Shown here piece after piece: positions 50,828 to 60,276 of a stretch of 64,000 nucleotides of DNA. The stretch's first letter is position 1, and each line of letters opens with the position of its first letter. The position numbers and the translations under genes are program-made. The stretch is from an uncultured Pelagibacteraceae bacterium (lineage in GTDB: Bacteria > Pseudomonadota > Alphaproteobacteria > Pelagibacterales > Pelagibacteraceae). The DNA lies in the NCBI GenBank assembly GCA_902633985.1, contig CACPHV010000007.1, positions 1-64,000 of the forward strand, written 5' to 3'. The notes below the pieces were generated by a model, which was not told the origin of the DNA, did not search any database, and saw only the letters and a list, made by a program, of their open reading frames with translations.

Positions 50828-52041
50828 TGAAATATATAAATAAAAAACTCACAATAGAAAAAATTAATTTTCAAAAAATTGCAAATAAATTTGGAACTCC
50901 ATTTTACTCTTATTCCTATTCTAAATTGAAAGAAAATATTAATAATTTTAAAAAAAGCTTCAAATCTTTTTCACCACTTATTTGCTTTGCAGTCAAATCC
51001 AACACAAATGTTAATATAATTCGAGAAATTAAAAAATTTGGATTAGGTGCTGATGTTGTTTCTAAAGGTGAATTAATGATGGCACTAAAAGCAGGAATTA
51101 ATCCGAACAAAATAGTATTTTCTGGAGTAGGTAAAACATCAAATGAAATAAATTTTGCTATTAATAAAAAAATTTTACTAATTAACGCAGAGTCCTTAAG
51201 TGAAATAAAAGAAATAAATAGAATAGCAAAAATAAAAAATAAAAAGATTAGAATTGGAGTAAGACTAAATCCTAACACAGATGCAAAAACATTGAGTCAA
51301 ATCTCTACTGGAAAAAAAGAAAATAAATTTGGCGTAAATAAAAATACATTCTATGAAATTATAAATTATTGCAATAATTCTAAAAATCTTGATTTAAAAT
51401 GTCTAAGCGTTCATATAGGCAGTCAAATTTTAGACCATAGACCTTATGAAAAAGTGCTTAAAGCGGTCAGTCAAATTCTCAATAAAACAAATCATAAATT
51501 TGAATTTATAGATTTAGGTGGAGGTATGGGCATTACTTACACTGATAAAAATAAAAAACTTAATTATAAAAAATATAACAAAGCCATACTAAAATTTTTA
51601 AGAAAATATAAAGTTAAAATTATATTTGAGCCAGGTAGATCAATTATTGGCAATACCGGTACATTGGTATCAAAAATAATCTATATTAAAGATTGCGGAA
51701 GTAAAAAATTTATTATTTTAGATGCCGCAATGAATGATTTAATGAGACCTGCTTTGTATGGCGCGTTTCATAAAACTTTGCCTGTTACAAAATCTTACAA
51801 GATATCTAAAAAACCATATGAATTTGTAGGACCTATTTGTGAAAGTACAGATAAATTTGTTACATTAAATAAGTTTCAAGTGTTGAAAGAAAGAGATTTA
51901 ATAGCAATGTGTGATGTGGGAGCTTATGGAATGTCACTTAGCTCAAATTATAATTTAAGACCAAAACCAGTAGAATTATTAATAAAAGGATCAAAAATTA
52001 AAATAATAAGAAAAAGACAAAAGTATAAAGATATAATTTAG
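50827..52041 (+). CDS. lysA: Diaminopimelate decarboxylase
   Basis: 404-residue fold-type III PLP enzyme. The PLP lysine is in ICFAVKSNTNVNI; the glycine loop is DLGGGMGI, EPGRSIIG binds phosphate, and ICESTDKF supplies the cross-dimer Cys. Decarboxylates meso-diaminopimelate to L-lysine. Translational coupling to the upstream lipoprotein is through TAATG. plsC follows after 11 bases. Confidence 0.95.
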   Translation: MKYINKKLTIEKINFQKIANKFGTPFYSYSYSKLKENINNFKKSFKSFSPLICFAVKSNTNVNIIREIKKFGLGADVVSKGELMMALKAGINPNKIVFSGVGKTSNEINFAINKKILLINAESLSEIKEINRIAKIKNKKIRIGVRLNPNTDAKTLSQISTGKKENKFGVNKNTFYEIINYCNNSKNLDLKCLSVHIGSQILDHRPYEKVLKAVSQILNKTNHKFEFIDLGGGMGITYTDKNKKLNYKKYNKAILKFLRKYKVKIIFEPGRSIIGNTGTLVSKIIYIKDCGSKKFIILDAAMNDLMRPALYGAFHKTLPVTKSYKISKKPYEFVGPICESTDKFVTLNKFQVLKERDLIAMCDVGAYGMSLSSNYNLRPKPVELLIKGSKIKIIRKRQKYKDII

Positions 52042-52052
52042 CTTTTGACAAA

Positions 52053-52754
52053 ATGATAAGAAACTTTTTATTTTCAATATTATTTTTTACTGGAATTATT
52101 TTTATTTCGATAATTTTTTTACCATCATTTTTTTTGCCTAAAAAGGTAGTTTTGGCAGGAGGTAAATTAATGGGTCATTGGGCTGAATTTTGTTTAAGGT
52201 ATGTTCTTTCAGTAAAAATTTTTATCAAAGGAAACGAAAATATTATTAAGGATCAAAAATTTTTTATAGCATCATCTCATCAATCAATGTTTGAAACTTT
52301 CTATTTACAAACAATCTTTAACTCACCACTCTTTATTCTAAAAAAAGAATTATTATTAATTCCAATATTTGGTTGGTACTTAAAAAAAATAGGATCAATT
52401 TCAATAAAAAGAAATAAAGTTACAAAAGATAACTTGGGTTTTTTTGATGATATTTCAAAAATGATGGCTACTTCTAATAGACCTTTAATTATTTTTCCTC
52501 AGGGGACAAGAGTTCTTCCAGATGAAAGAGTGCCTTTTAAAAAAGGTGCTTCGCGAATTTATGAAGAGCTAAATATTACATGTCAGCCAGTTGCAATTAA
52601 CTCTGGATATGTGTGGCCTAAAAAAGGTAAAAAGAAAGCTAATAAGACGATTACAATTTCTATTCTAAAACCAATTCCCTCTGGATTAACAAAAGAAAAT
52701 TTTATTCAAATTCTTGAAAAAAATATCTATTCAGAGTTAGACTCAATCAATTAA
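52053..52754 (+). CDS. plsC: 1-acyl-sn-glycerol-3-phosphate acyltransferase
   Basis: 233 residues. An N-terminal membrane helix is followed by SSHQSMFETFYL, in which the usual HX4D reads HX4E (a variant I recall from Alphaproteobacteria), and the binding block FPQGTRVLPDER. Acylates lysophosphatidate to phosphatidate at the inner membrane, on the way to all phospholipids. It shares a four-base stop overlap with dnaN. In an operon with lysA. Confidence 0.9.
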   Translation: MIRNFLFSILFFTGIIFISIIFLPSFFLPKKVVLAGGKLMGHWAEFCLRYVLSVKIFIKGNENIIKDQKFFIASSHQSMFETFYLQTIFNSPLFILKKELLLIPIFGWYLKKIGSISIKRNKVTKDNLGFFDDISKMMATSNRPLIIFPQGTRVLPDERVPFKKGASRIYEELNITCQPVAINSGYVWPKKGKKKANKTITISILKPIPSGLTKENFIQILEKNIYSELDSIN

Positions 52755-53863
52755 CCCTTCATAGGCATTACAACAAAAATACTATCAAAATCACCTGGAT
52801 CTTTTATTAATGCTGGCGAACCAGTGTCATTAAAGAAAATTTCAACTCTGTCTCCGTCTAGTTGTGATGCAACATCTATCAAATATCTAGAGTTAAAACT
52901 TATCTCTAAATCATGATCAAACTTTACACTTAAAGTTTCTTTGCCATCACCACTATTGGTATTATTTACAGACAGATCTAGAGTATCTTTTGATAAATTG
53001 AATTTCACACCATCTTTTTTGTCTAATGAAACAGATGCTACTCTATCAACAGAATTTAAAAATAATTTTAAATCTATTTCTAATTTTTTTTGATTATTTT
53101 TAGGTATTACTTGAACGTAATTAGGAAATTTTCCATCAATAAGTTTTGAAATTAAAATACTATTATTTAACTCAAATTTAATTTTTGATTTCACATTTGA
53201 AACTTTTACATCTCCATCATAGTTGTCTAATAAAGAACAAAGTTGAAAAATTGTTTTTTTTGGCAAAATTATTGGTTCAAAATCAATTTTTTCTTCTAAT
53301 CTAATTTTTGAAATAGACATTCTATGGCTATCGGTCGCAACTGCTGTTAAATAATTTTTATCCTCAACTTCTGTTTGATGAAAATAAATACCACTTAGAT
53401 AATGTCTCGTTTCATCATTAGAAACCGAAAATTTACACTTATTTAATAATTTCAAAAGTTTCTTTGATTTAATTATAAATTCATTTTGATTAAAATTTTC
53501 ATCTGTAAGTGGAAATTCCGTTGCGGTAATGCAATTTAAATTAAAAATAGACTTTTCTGACTCTACTTGTAGTTTACTTATATCTGTTAGAGAAAGATTT
53601 ATTTTTTTCCCTGAATTAAACTTTCTAATTATATCATACATTATTGAAGAGGTTGTAGTTGTTTTGCCTTCCTCTAAAATTTCAACATTATTTAATTGAT
53701 GTATAAATATTAAATCTAGATCAGTTGCTGTAATATTAAGTTTTGAGTTATTTGCATCTAACAGGATATTTGACAGAATTGGTAGTGTACTTCTTTTCTC
53801 AATAACTCCTTGGCAATAATTTAATGCTTGCTGAAGGTCCTGTTGATTAACGTTAAATTTCAT
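52751..53863 (-). CDS. dnaN: DNA polymerase III beta (sliding clamp)
   Basis: 370 residues, full length, with three repeated clamp domains (start MKFNVNQQDLQQALN; LSGIYFHQTEVE; SFNSRYLIDVASQL) and the C-terminal VVMPMKG typical of this family (VMPMR/K). It clamps polymerase on DNA. It follows dnaA with an 11-base overlap, so the two are co-expressed. recF and gyrB do not follow; plsC is convergent. Confidence 0.96.
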   Translation of the reverse strand: MKFNVNQQDLQQALNYCQGVIEKRSTLPILSNILLDANNSKLNITATDLDLIFIHQLNNVEILEEGKTTTTSSIMYDIIRKFNSGKKINLSLTDISKLQVESEKSIFNLNCITATEFPLTDENFNQNEFIIKSKKLLKLLNKCKFSVSNDETRHYLSGIYFHQTEVEDKNYLTAVATDSHRMSISKIRLEEKIDFEPIILPKKTIFQLCSLLDNYDGDVKVSNVKSKIKFELNNSILISKLIDGKFPNYVQVIPKNNQKKLEIDLKLFLNSVDRVASVSLDKKDGVKFNLSKDTLDLSVNNTNSGDGKETLSVKFDHDLEISFNSRYLIDVASQLDGDRVEIFFNDTGSPALIKDPGDFDSIFVVMPMKG

Positions 53864-55271
53864 TTTCTTTATTATTATATAAAATCTGGTTTTTTAATTT
53901 ATTTATTTTATCAACCATTTCAGGATCTTTTTCTTTTATCTTTTCAATAGTTTTTACTGAATGAATTATCGTTGTATGGTCCCTGTTAGAAAATTCTCTT
54001 CCAATTTCAGGCAATGATTTAGATGTCAAAATTTTAGTTAAATAAATTGCTGTTTGCCTAGGTCTTACTAAGTATCTTGATCTTCTAGATGATAACATTT
54101 CATTTTTACTGATTTTGAAAAACTTACAAACAATTGTCTGAATTAAATCTATTGTAACCTTATTTTCTGCTAAATTTAATAAATCTTTTAAAACCACTTT
54201 AGTTTCAGAGAGATTTGGAGTTTTGTTGTAAATTCTTGAAAATGAAACTACTCTATTTATTGCACCAACTAATTCCCTAACACTTCCACTTATTTCGTTA
54301 CTTATAAAATCTTGAATTTCTCTAGAAACTTGTAATTGTTCAGAATATAAAGCATTCAATTCTTCAGTTTTTTTTTCAACTATTTTTTTTCTTAGCTCGA
54401 GGTCTGGCTTTTGGATATCAACAACTAGTCCACCAGAAAATCTTGATTTAATTCTTTCTTGAATCCTTGATAATTTGTTGGGTGGCCGATCAGCTGACAC
54501 AATTATTTGAGATCCCTTATCAAGTAATGCATTAAATGTGTGAAAGAACTCCTCCTGCATAGCTTCTTTTCCACTTATAAACTGGATATCATCGATTAAT
54601 AAAATATCTGTATTTCTAAAATATTCTTTAAACTTTACCATTTCATTAGATTTAATTGATTTTACAAATTGATACATGAAACGTTCAGCAGAAATAAACA
54701 TTACTTTATTATTTTTTTTAAGCTCTAAACCTATTGAGTTTAATAAGTGAGTTTTTCCCATCCCAACACCACCATAAATATAAAGCGGATTATAATGAGA
54801 AATATTTTCTGAAACTTTTAAAGAAGCTTCATAAGCTAATTTATTACTTGAGCCTGTTATAAAATTATCAAATCTTTTATTTGGATCAATTCGATTATAC
54901 TGAAGGTAAGAGTCTTTTATGAATGAAACATTTTCATTTATATTAGTCTCTTTAATATTACTTTCCTTTAAATTGGTTTCTTGAATTTTTTCAACTATTT
55001 TGAACTCAATTCTAATAATATCTTTTTTATAAACTTTAATTATTTGTAATATTTGGTCTAAATATCTTGATGTAATCCAATCTCTAATAAATCTCGTGGG
55101 AACTGATAATAACAAATAATTATTGAGTTCCTCTTCAAAGGAAATCTTTTTTAACCAACTCTCATAAATTTCTAAACCTAGTTTATTTTTCATTTCATTT
55201 TGCACTTGCTTCCATTCGAAGCCTTCAGAAGAAAAATTATGATTATTTTTTTTATTTGTAAATTTGTTCAT
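53853..55271 (-). CDS. dnaA: Chromosomal replication initiator DnaA
   Basis: 472 residues. Domain I is the N-terminal helical part (FEWKQVQNEMKNKLGLEIYE, SWLKKISF). Domain III AAA+ has Walker A GGVGMGKTHLLN and the Walker B/sensor ILLIDDIQFISGKEAMQEEFFHTF. Domain IV binds DNA through SSRRSRYLVRPRQTAIYLT and NRDHTTIIHS. It starts replication at DnaA boxes in oriC. A candidate control region with repeats and a near-consensus box lies immediately upstream. Confidence 0.96.
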   Translation of the reverse strand: MNKFTNKKNNHNFSSEGFEWKQVQNEMKNKLGLEIYESWLKKISFEEELNNYLLLSVPTRFIRDWITSRYLDQILQIIKVYKKDIIRIEFKIVEKIQETNLKESNIKETNINENVSFIKDSYLQYNRIDPNKRFDNFITGSSNKLAYEASLKVSENISHYNPLYIYGGVGMGKTHLLNSIGLELKKNNKVMFISAERFMYQFVKSIKSNEMVKFKEYFRNTDILLIDDIQFISGKEAMQEEFFHTFNALLDKGSQIIVSADRPPNKLSRIQERIKSRFSGGLVVDIQKPDLELRKKIVEKKTEELNALYSEQLQVSREIQDFISNEISGSVRELVGAINRVVSFSRIYNKTPNLSETKVVLKDLLNLAENKVTIDLIQTIVCKFFKISKNEMLSSRRSRYLVRPRQTAIYLTKILTSKSLPEIGREFSNRDHTTIIHSVKTIEKIKEKDPEMVDKINKLKNQILYNNKENEI

Positions 55272-55411
55272 AAATTAAGGGGAAATCTCAGTTAGAACTA
55301 TTTAAAAAAATTTGCAACAAGTTAATAAAGAAAATTAAAAAAAAATAAAATCTATGATTGTGATTTATTTTTTTAAAAATATTTCTAAATTAAAATTAAA
55401 TTTAAAATTAT

Positions 55412-55436
55412 AAATTGAATCAAATACAGATTGAAT
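55412..55436. repeat. 25-base direct repeat, copy 1
   Basis: Begins AAATTGAATCAAATACAG and ends ATTGAAT. It is 23/25 identical to the copy at 55456-55480, the starts being 44 bases apart (about four helical turns). It lies upstream of dnaA. Confidence 0.75.
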
Positions 55437-55449
55437 CAATTAATTGATT
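55434..55449. promoter_or_regulatory. Perfect 16-base palindrome between the repeats
   Basis: AATCAATT joined to AATTGATT, a perfect inverted repeat without spacer, centred between the two direct repeats. AT-only apart from one C/G pair per arm, so it is a possible protein-binding or strand-opening element. Its half-site AATCAA recurs in the direct repeats and in the 43610 palindrome. Confidence 0.45.
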
Positions 55450-55455
55450 AAATTG

Positions 55456-55480
55456 AAATTGAATCAAACATAGATTGAAT
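55456..55480. repeat. 25-base direct repeat, copy 2
   Basis: Begins AAATTGAATCAAACATAG and ends ATTGAAT. It differs from copy 1 at two positions in the middle (T/C and C/T). Same orientation as copy 1. Confidence 0.75.
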
Positions 55481-55544
55481 GGCTAAAATCCAAATATTTA
55501 CTAAATCTAAATATGGTAAACTAATACAAAACTTAAATATATAA

Positions 55545-55553
55545 TGTGGATAT
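55545..55553 (-). promoter_or_regulatory. Putative DnaA box
   Basis: Minus strand ATATCCACA, one mismatch from the consensus TTATCCACA. A single box is weak evidence, but its place in the dnaA upstream region supports autoregulation or origin function. Confidence 0.4.
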
Positions 55554-55585
55554 CAGAAGTTGTTTAAAAAAATTTAAGCAAAAGT

Positions 55586-55846
55586 TTAAATTGCAGCAAT
55601 TTTTTTGGTAATTCTAGAAACATTTCTAGAAGCATTTTGTTTTTTTACTATTCCTGTTTTTGCAATTTTCATCAACTCAGAGTTTAACTTTGGTAAAAAT
55701 TTAAGAGCTTCATCTTTCTTTTTACCATCAATTAGAAGATTCATTTTCTTAAGAGCATTTCTAAACCTACTCTTTCTAGCTTTATTTACTGCAGTTTGTT
55801 TAGAAATTCTTCTAATTCTCTTAATTGCTGATTTTGTGTTTGCCAT
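55586..55846 (-). CDS. rpsT: 30S ribosomal protein S20
   Basis: 86 residues starting at the ATG of MANTKSAIKRIRR (55846), the conserved S20 start; a longer upstream frame to 55918 overlaps mutM and is not used. Basic helical bundle that binds 16S rRNA. Order mutM-rpsT-dnaA on one strand is common in Alphaproteobacteria. Confidence 0.95.
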   Translation of the reverse strand: MANTKSAIKRIRRISKQTAVNKARKSRFRNALKKMNLLIDGKKKDEALKFLPKLNSELMKIAKTGIVKKQNASRNVSRITKKIAAI

Positions 55847-55896
55847 CTGCGCAGGGGTATAGCTTGAGAATTTATAGTGGTCAACTAAATATTTAA

Positions 55897-56760
55897 CTAT
55901 TTTTGACAAGAAATACAAAAAAAAGTTGATCTATTTGATATTATTTTTTTTTTTATAATACCCTTACATTGAGCACGTCTGCAATCTGTACCGTCTTGCT
56001 TATAAACTTTAAACTCCTTTTGAAAATTACCTTTATTACCTGAGATATCTTTAAAATCTCTAATACTTGAACCTCCCTTGTTTATTGCCTTTTGAAGTAT
56101 TTTCTTAGAATTTAAAATAACATTTAAACATTCATCTCTATTAAGTCTTTTTGCCTTTTTAAACGGATATATTTTACTAGCGAAAAGAATTTCACTTGCA
56201 TAAATATTACCTATTCCAGAAACAAATCTTTGGTCAAGTAAAAAACTTTTTATATCTTTATTTTTATTCTTAAAATAATTAAATACATAATTTAAGTTAA
56301 ATTTATTACTAAAAGGTTCAGGTCCCATTGATTTAAATCTTTTTTTTAAATCCTGATGATTTTTAATTATTTCGAAAAATCCAAAACGTCTTGGATCGTT
56401 GTAAATCACTTTCAAATTATCAAATACAAACTCTGCGTGATTGTGCTTTTCTGGCAAAAAGGGTGAATGATAAAAACTAGTGTTTGTAAATTTTTGAGGC
56501 TTTCTTTTATTAAGAATATGGATTGTTCCTGACATTCCTAAATGAATCAAACAATAGTTCTCATTTTGAAAATGAATGATCAAATATTTAGAAAATCTAC
56601 TAATTTTAATTATCTTTTTATCTTTTAGAAAACTTTCAAAATAACTTGGTATTTTAAACCTTAAATTCCTGTTTCTAATTATTACTTTTTGTATACATTT
56701 TTTTTTGATCTTTTTATGAAGGGATTGTCTAACAATTTCTACTTCTGGTAATTCTGGCAT
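55897..56760 (-). CDS. mutM: Formamidopyrimidine-DNA glycosylase (MutM/Fpg)
   Basis: 287 residues. The N-terminus MPELPEVEIVRQSLH supplies catalytic Pro2 and Glu3; LIHLGMSGTIHI and NDPRRFGFFEI follow, then LLDQRFVSGIGNIYASEILF (helix-two-turn-helix). The C-terminal zinc finger has Cys-x4-Cys in DCRRAQCKG and Cys-x2-Cys in FFCISCQ. Excises oxidised purines such as 8-oxoG. Divergent from ubiE by 29 bases, about 50 bases before rpsT. Confidence 0.95.
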   Translation of the reverse strand: MPELPEVEIVRQSLHKKIKKKCIQKVIIRNRNLRFKIPSYFESFLKDKKIIKISRFSKYLIIHFQNENYCLIHLGMSGTIHILNKRKPQKFTNTSFYHSPFLPEKHNHAEFVFDNLKVIYNDPRRFGFFEIIKNHQDLKKRFKSMGPEPFSNKFNLNYVFNYFKNKNKDIKSFLLDQRFVSGIGNIYASEILFASKIYPFKKAKRLNRDECLNVILNSKKILQKAINKGGSSIRDFKDISGNKGNFQKEFKVYKQDGTDCRRAQCKGIIKKKIISNRSTFFCISCQK

Positions 56761-56789
56761 TTGATACTATATTCAATATATATTTTTTT

Positions 56790-57494
56790 ATGCAACAAAA
56801 TCTTCAAAATAAACAAGGACTTGTAGAAAATGTATTTAATCAAGTTTACAACAAATATGACTTGATGAATGACTTTATGTCTATGGGTGTACATAGATAC
56901 TGGAAAAAAAGTTTAATAAACATGATGAGTCCTAATATTAATAAAAAATTAATAGATGTTGCATGCGGGACAGGGGATATTGGAAAATTATTTTTAAATA
57001 TCACGAATAAAGAAGCCAAAATTACTTGTGTAGACCCCAATAAAGGAATGGTTAGTCAAGGAAAACAAAAGTTATCTAATTATAAAAATGTGAAATGGGT
57101 TATTTCCCCAGCAGAAAAATTACCATTAGCAGACAATTCATTTGATTACTACACTATCAGCTTTGGGCTAAGAAATACTAGAAGTGTAAATAAAGCACTT
57201 TCAGAAGCCTATAGAGTTCTAAAGCCTGGTGGACGTTATCTATGTCTAGAATTTTCTAAGATTCAAAATTCAAATCTTGAATTTATATATAAAAATTATT
57301 CAAAACTTATTCCTATAATTGGTCAGTTTGTAGTTGGAGCAAAAGAACCTTACGAATATTTAATCAAAAGTATTGAACAATTTATTAATCAAGACGAATT
57401 AATAGAGTTAATGGAAAAAAATAATTTTCATAAATGTTCTTATAGAAATCTTTCTGGTGGTATTGTTTCAATTCATAGTGGTTGGAAAATTTAA
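56790..57494 (+). CDS. ubiE: Ubiquinone/menaquinone C-methyltransferase (UbiE)
   Basis: 234 residues. SAM motif I is DVACGTGDIGKLF; the N-terminal block VFNQVYNKYDLMNDFMSMG and LRNTRSVNKALSEAYRVLKPGG are UbiE signatures. It methylates the quinone ring at C2. The stop TAA shares its last base with the ubiB ATG. In a four-gene run ubiE-ubiB-coaBC-dut. Confidence 0.96.
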   Translation: MQQNLQNKQGLVENVFNQVYNKYDLMNDFMSMGVHRYWKKSLINMMSPNINKKLIDVACGTGDIGKLFLNITNKEAKITCVDPNKGMVSQGKQKLSNYKNVKWVISPAEKLPLADNSFDYYTISFGLRNTRSVNKALSEAYRVLKPGGRYLCLEFSKIQNSNLEFIYKNYSKLIPIIGQFVVGAKEPYEYLIKSIEQFINQDELIELMEKNNFHKCSYRNLSGGIVSIHSGWKI

Positions 57495-59062
57495 TGATTA
57501 AAAAACTTATTACTTTATTCAAATTAGGAAGAAAAATTGCAAAATCAGATATTTTGAAAATTGCATCAAAATTTAAAAAACCTCCTTTAGCTGTAACAAT
57601 ATTATTACAAATTTTATCTATTTCATTTGAAAAAAAGGAGCAAAATAATTTTATTAAAGATGATGGTGAAAGACTATCTAGGTCATTAGAATCTATGGGT
57701 ACAACTTTCATCAAACTTGGACAATTTCTTGCTACTAGACCTGATATAATTGGAGAAGAATTATCTTTAAAGCTAGAAAAACTTCAAGATCGATTACCCC
57801 CTTTTTCAATTCATGAAGCAAAAGAAATTATTAAAGAAGATCTTGGAATTGATGCGTTTAATTCAATAATTGATTTAAGTGAACCAGTTGCTGCAGCATC
57901 AATTGCACAAGTTCATAAGGCAAAAATAAATGATAATGGAACAATTAAAGATGTGGCAATAAAAATTTTAAGACCAAATATAAAAAAAATATTCAATGAA
58001 GAAATAGATGCGATGATGTTATTTGCATTTATTATTGAGTCATTTGTAAAAAAAACAAAAAGATTAAAACTTGTCGAAGTTGTTTTTTTACTTAAAGAAA
58101 TAACTAACCTTGAAATGGATTTAAGATTCGAAGCTGCAGCAGCAAATGAATATGCTGAAAATACTAAAAATGATGCCGGGTTTAAAGTTCCTGAGATTTA
58201 TTGGAATTTTACTAGTGAAAATGTAATGACTCTAGATTGGATAGATGGGATTTCAATAAGAGAAGCTGAGGAGCTAAAGAAAAGAAATTTAGATACCAAT
58301 AAAATAGCTGAAGATATTATCCAGCATTTTTTGAGACATGCTGTAAGAGATGGTTTTTTTCATGCAGATATGCATCAAGGAAATATTTTTGTTGATAATA
58401 GTGGCCAAATTGTACCTATAGATTTTGGAATTATGGGTAGGTTAGATAAACTTAGTAAAAGGTTTTTAGCAGAAATTTTATTTGGATTTATTCAAAGGGA
58501 TTATCGTAAAGTAGCTGAAGTTCACTTAGTAGCTGGATTAGTTCCTAAAGAGGTACCAATAGACGATCTGGCTCAAGCTTTGAGATCAATTGGTGAACCT
58601 ATATTTGGTCAAGAAGTAAAAGATATTTCAGGAGGTAAATTGCTCAAACAATTGTTTGATGTAACAGAAAAGTTTAATATGCAAACTCAACCTCAATTAT
58701 TAATGTTGCAAAAAACTATGGTTGTTGTTGAAGGTGTAGCAAGAAAATTAAATCCAAACACAAATATTTGGACAACTTCAAAGCCTGTACTAGAAAATTG
58801 GCTTAAAGAAACAAAAGATCCAATTAATAATTTGAATGAAACTTTAAAAAATACATCTGAAGTTATTAAACGTTTACCGGAATTCCCTGAGATTATGGAT
58901 AAAGCAAATCAAGCATTGACGTTTCTAGCTAGTGGTCAAATTCCACAAAATTCAAATTCTTATACCGCTCTAAATGACAAAAAATCAGAAATGATAACAT
59001 TTAGAAATCAATCTATTATTGGTTTATTACTTCTTGTAATTTTTGGCCTTATAGTATTTTAA
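57494..59062 (+). CDS. ubiB: UbiB-family atypical kinase (ubiquinone biosynthesis)
   Basis: 522 residues from the ATG at 57494 (TTG 12 bases upstream is not needed). The KxGQ-type motif is KLGQFLATRPDI, the atypical P-loop is AAASIAQVHKAK (Ala-rich), and the catalytic-loop-like HADMHQGNIFV and IDFGIMGRL follow. Two hydrophobic helices end the protein. UbiB/ADCK proteins are membrane ATPases needed for ubiquinone synthesis. Overlaps the ubiE stop by one base. Confidence 0.94.
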   Translation: MIKKLITLFKLGRKIAKSDILKIASKFKKPPLAVTILLQILSISFEKKEQNNFIKDDGERLSRSLESMGTTFIKLGQFLATRPDIIGEELSLKLEKLQDRLPPFSIHEAKEIIKEDLGIDAFNSIIDLSEPVAAASIAQVHKAKINDNGTIKDVAIKILRPNIKKIFNEEIDAMMLFAFIIESFVKKTKRLKLVEVVFLLKEITNLEMDLRFEAAAANEYAENTKNDAGFKVPEIYWNFTSENVMTLDWIDGISIREAEELKKRNLDTNKIAEDIIQHFLRHAVRDGFFHADMHQGNIFVDNSGQIVPIDFGIMGRLDKLSKRFLAEILFGFIQRDYRKVAEVHLVAGLVPKEVPIDDLAQALRSIGEPIFGQEVKDISGGKLLKQLFDVTEKFNMQTQPQLLMLQKTMVVVEGVARKLNPNTNIWTTSKPVLENWLKETKDPINNLNETLKNTSEVIKRLPEFPEIMDKANQALTFLASGQIPQNSNSYTALNDKKSEMITFRNQSIIGLLLLVIFGLIVF

Positions 59063-59070
59063 TTCAGCAA

Positions 59071-60276
59071 ATGAAAAATTTGTTAAATAAAAAAATACTA
59101 TTTATTATCTGTGGAGGCATATCTGCTTATAAAAGTCTTGAAACAATTAGGCTTTTTAAAAAAAATGGTGCAAATATAAAAACAATTCTTACAGCAAGTG
59201 CAAAAGAGTTTGTAACTCCACTTTCAGTAACATCACTTTCTCAAGGTAAAGTTTACTGCGATTTATTTAGTGTAGAAAACGAGGCTGAAATGGATCATAT
59301 CTCCCTTTCAAGATGGGCAGATATAATTGTGATTGCACCAGCAACAGCAAATACAATTTCAAAACTAGCTCAAGGAACAACTAATGACCTAGCATCCACT
59401 GTTGTTTTGGCTTCAGATAAAGACATTATTTTAGCACCAGCGATGAATGTAAGAATGTGGGAACATCCAACTACTAAAATGAATTTAAAAAAATTAAAGG
59501 AGTTTGGATATAAGCTAATAGGTCCAGAGGTTGGTGATATGGCATGTGGTGAATATGGAGAGGGTAAAATGTCGGACCCATCAATAATTGCTGAAGAAAT
59601 TGATAAATATTTCTTAACTCAAAAAAATAACAAAAAATTTAAAGCATTAGTTACAGCTGGGCCAACTAATGAGTATATAGATCCGGTTCGTTTTATTACA
59701 AATAAATCAAGTGGTAAACAAGGATATGAATTAGCGAAATCATTATCCAGAAATGGTTTTGATACAACATTAATATCAGGTCCAACTAATCTTGAAATAA
59801 CTAAAGATATTAATCTTATAAAAGTTGAAACAGCAGATGAAATGTTAGTTGCAACACAAGAAAATTTACCTGTTGATGTAGCAATTTTTTCTGCTGCAGT
59901 AGCTGATTTTAAAATTAATAAAAAGTATGAAAATAAAATTAAAAAACAAGATAACTTAAGCTTAAATTTAGAAAAAAATATAGATATACTTAATTATGTA
60001 TCTAACCATAACTCTATGAGACCTGAGCTTGTCATTGGATTTGCAGCAGAAACTAATGAGATTGATAAAAATGCAAAGGGAAAATTAAACAAGAAAAATT
60101 GTGATTGGATAATTTCTAATGATGTATCAAATAAGGATATAGGATTTAATTCTGATTATAATGAAGTAACAATCCATTATAAAAACAAAGACGTTATAAA
60201 AGAAAAACTTTCGTACAAAAAAAAATCTGGAATTTCTGATGAAATAGTTGATAGAATAATTGATCAATTAAATTAA
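59071..60276 (+). CDS. coaBC: Bifunctional phosphopantothenoylcysteine decarboxylase/synthase
   Basis: 401 residues. The CoaC flavodoxin-like half has CGGISAYKSLETIRLF, IAPATANTISKLAQG, AMNVRMWEHP and the reactive Cys of ACGEYGEGKM. The CoaB half has GPTNEYIDPVRFITNKSSGK and IFSAAVADF. It converts phosphopantothenate to phosphopantetheine for CoA. Its stop shares a base with dut (TAATG), so coupling is likely. Confidence 0.96.
   Translation: MKNLLNKKILFIICGGISAYKSLETIRLFKKNGANIKTILTASAKEFVTPLSVTSLSQGKVYCDLFSVENEAEMDHISLSRWADIIVIAPATANTISKLAQGTTNDLASTVVLASDKDIILAPAMNVRMWEHPTTKMNLKKLKEFGYKLIGPEVGDMACGEYGEGKMSDPSIIAEEIDKYFLTQKNNKKFKALVTAGPTNEYIDPVRFITNKSSGKQGYELAKSLSRNGFDTTLISGPTNLEITKDINLIKVETADEMLVATQENLPVDVAIFSAAVADFKINKKYENKIKKQDNLSLNLEKNIDILNYVSNHNSMRPELVIGFAAETNEIDKNAKGKLNKKNCDWIISNDVSNKDIGFNSDYNEVTIHYKNKDVIKEKLSYKKKSGISDEIVDRIIDQLN

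Larger units (their letters stand above)
55272..55585. other. Non-coding region between dnaA and rpsT
   Basis: 314 bases with no plausible gene, extremely AT-rich next to dnaA (55300-55400). It contains a pair of 25-base direct repeats, a 16-base palindrome and one DnaA-box-like site. It must carry the dnaA promoter and may be part of oriC. There is no clear terminator for rpsT. Confidence 0.6.

Noticed and set aside
55847-55918. Upstream extension of the rpsT frame
   Set aside because: It overlaps mutM, and S20 conservation begins at MANTKSAIK (55846).
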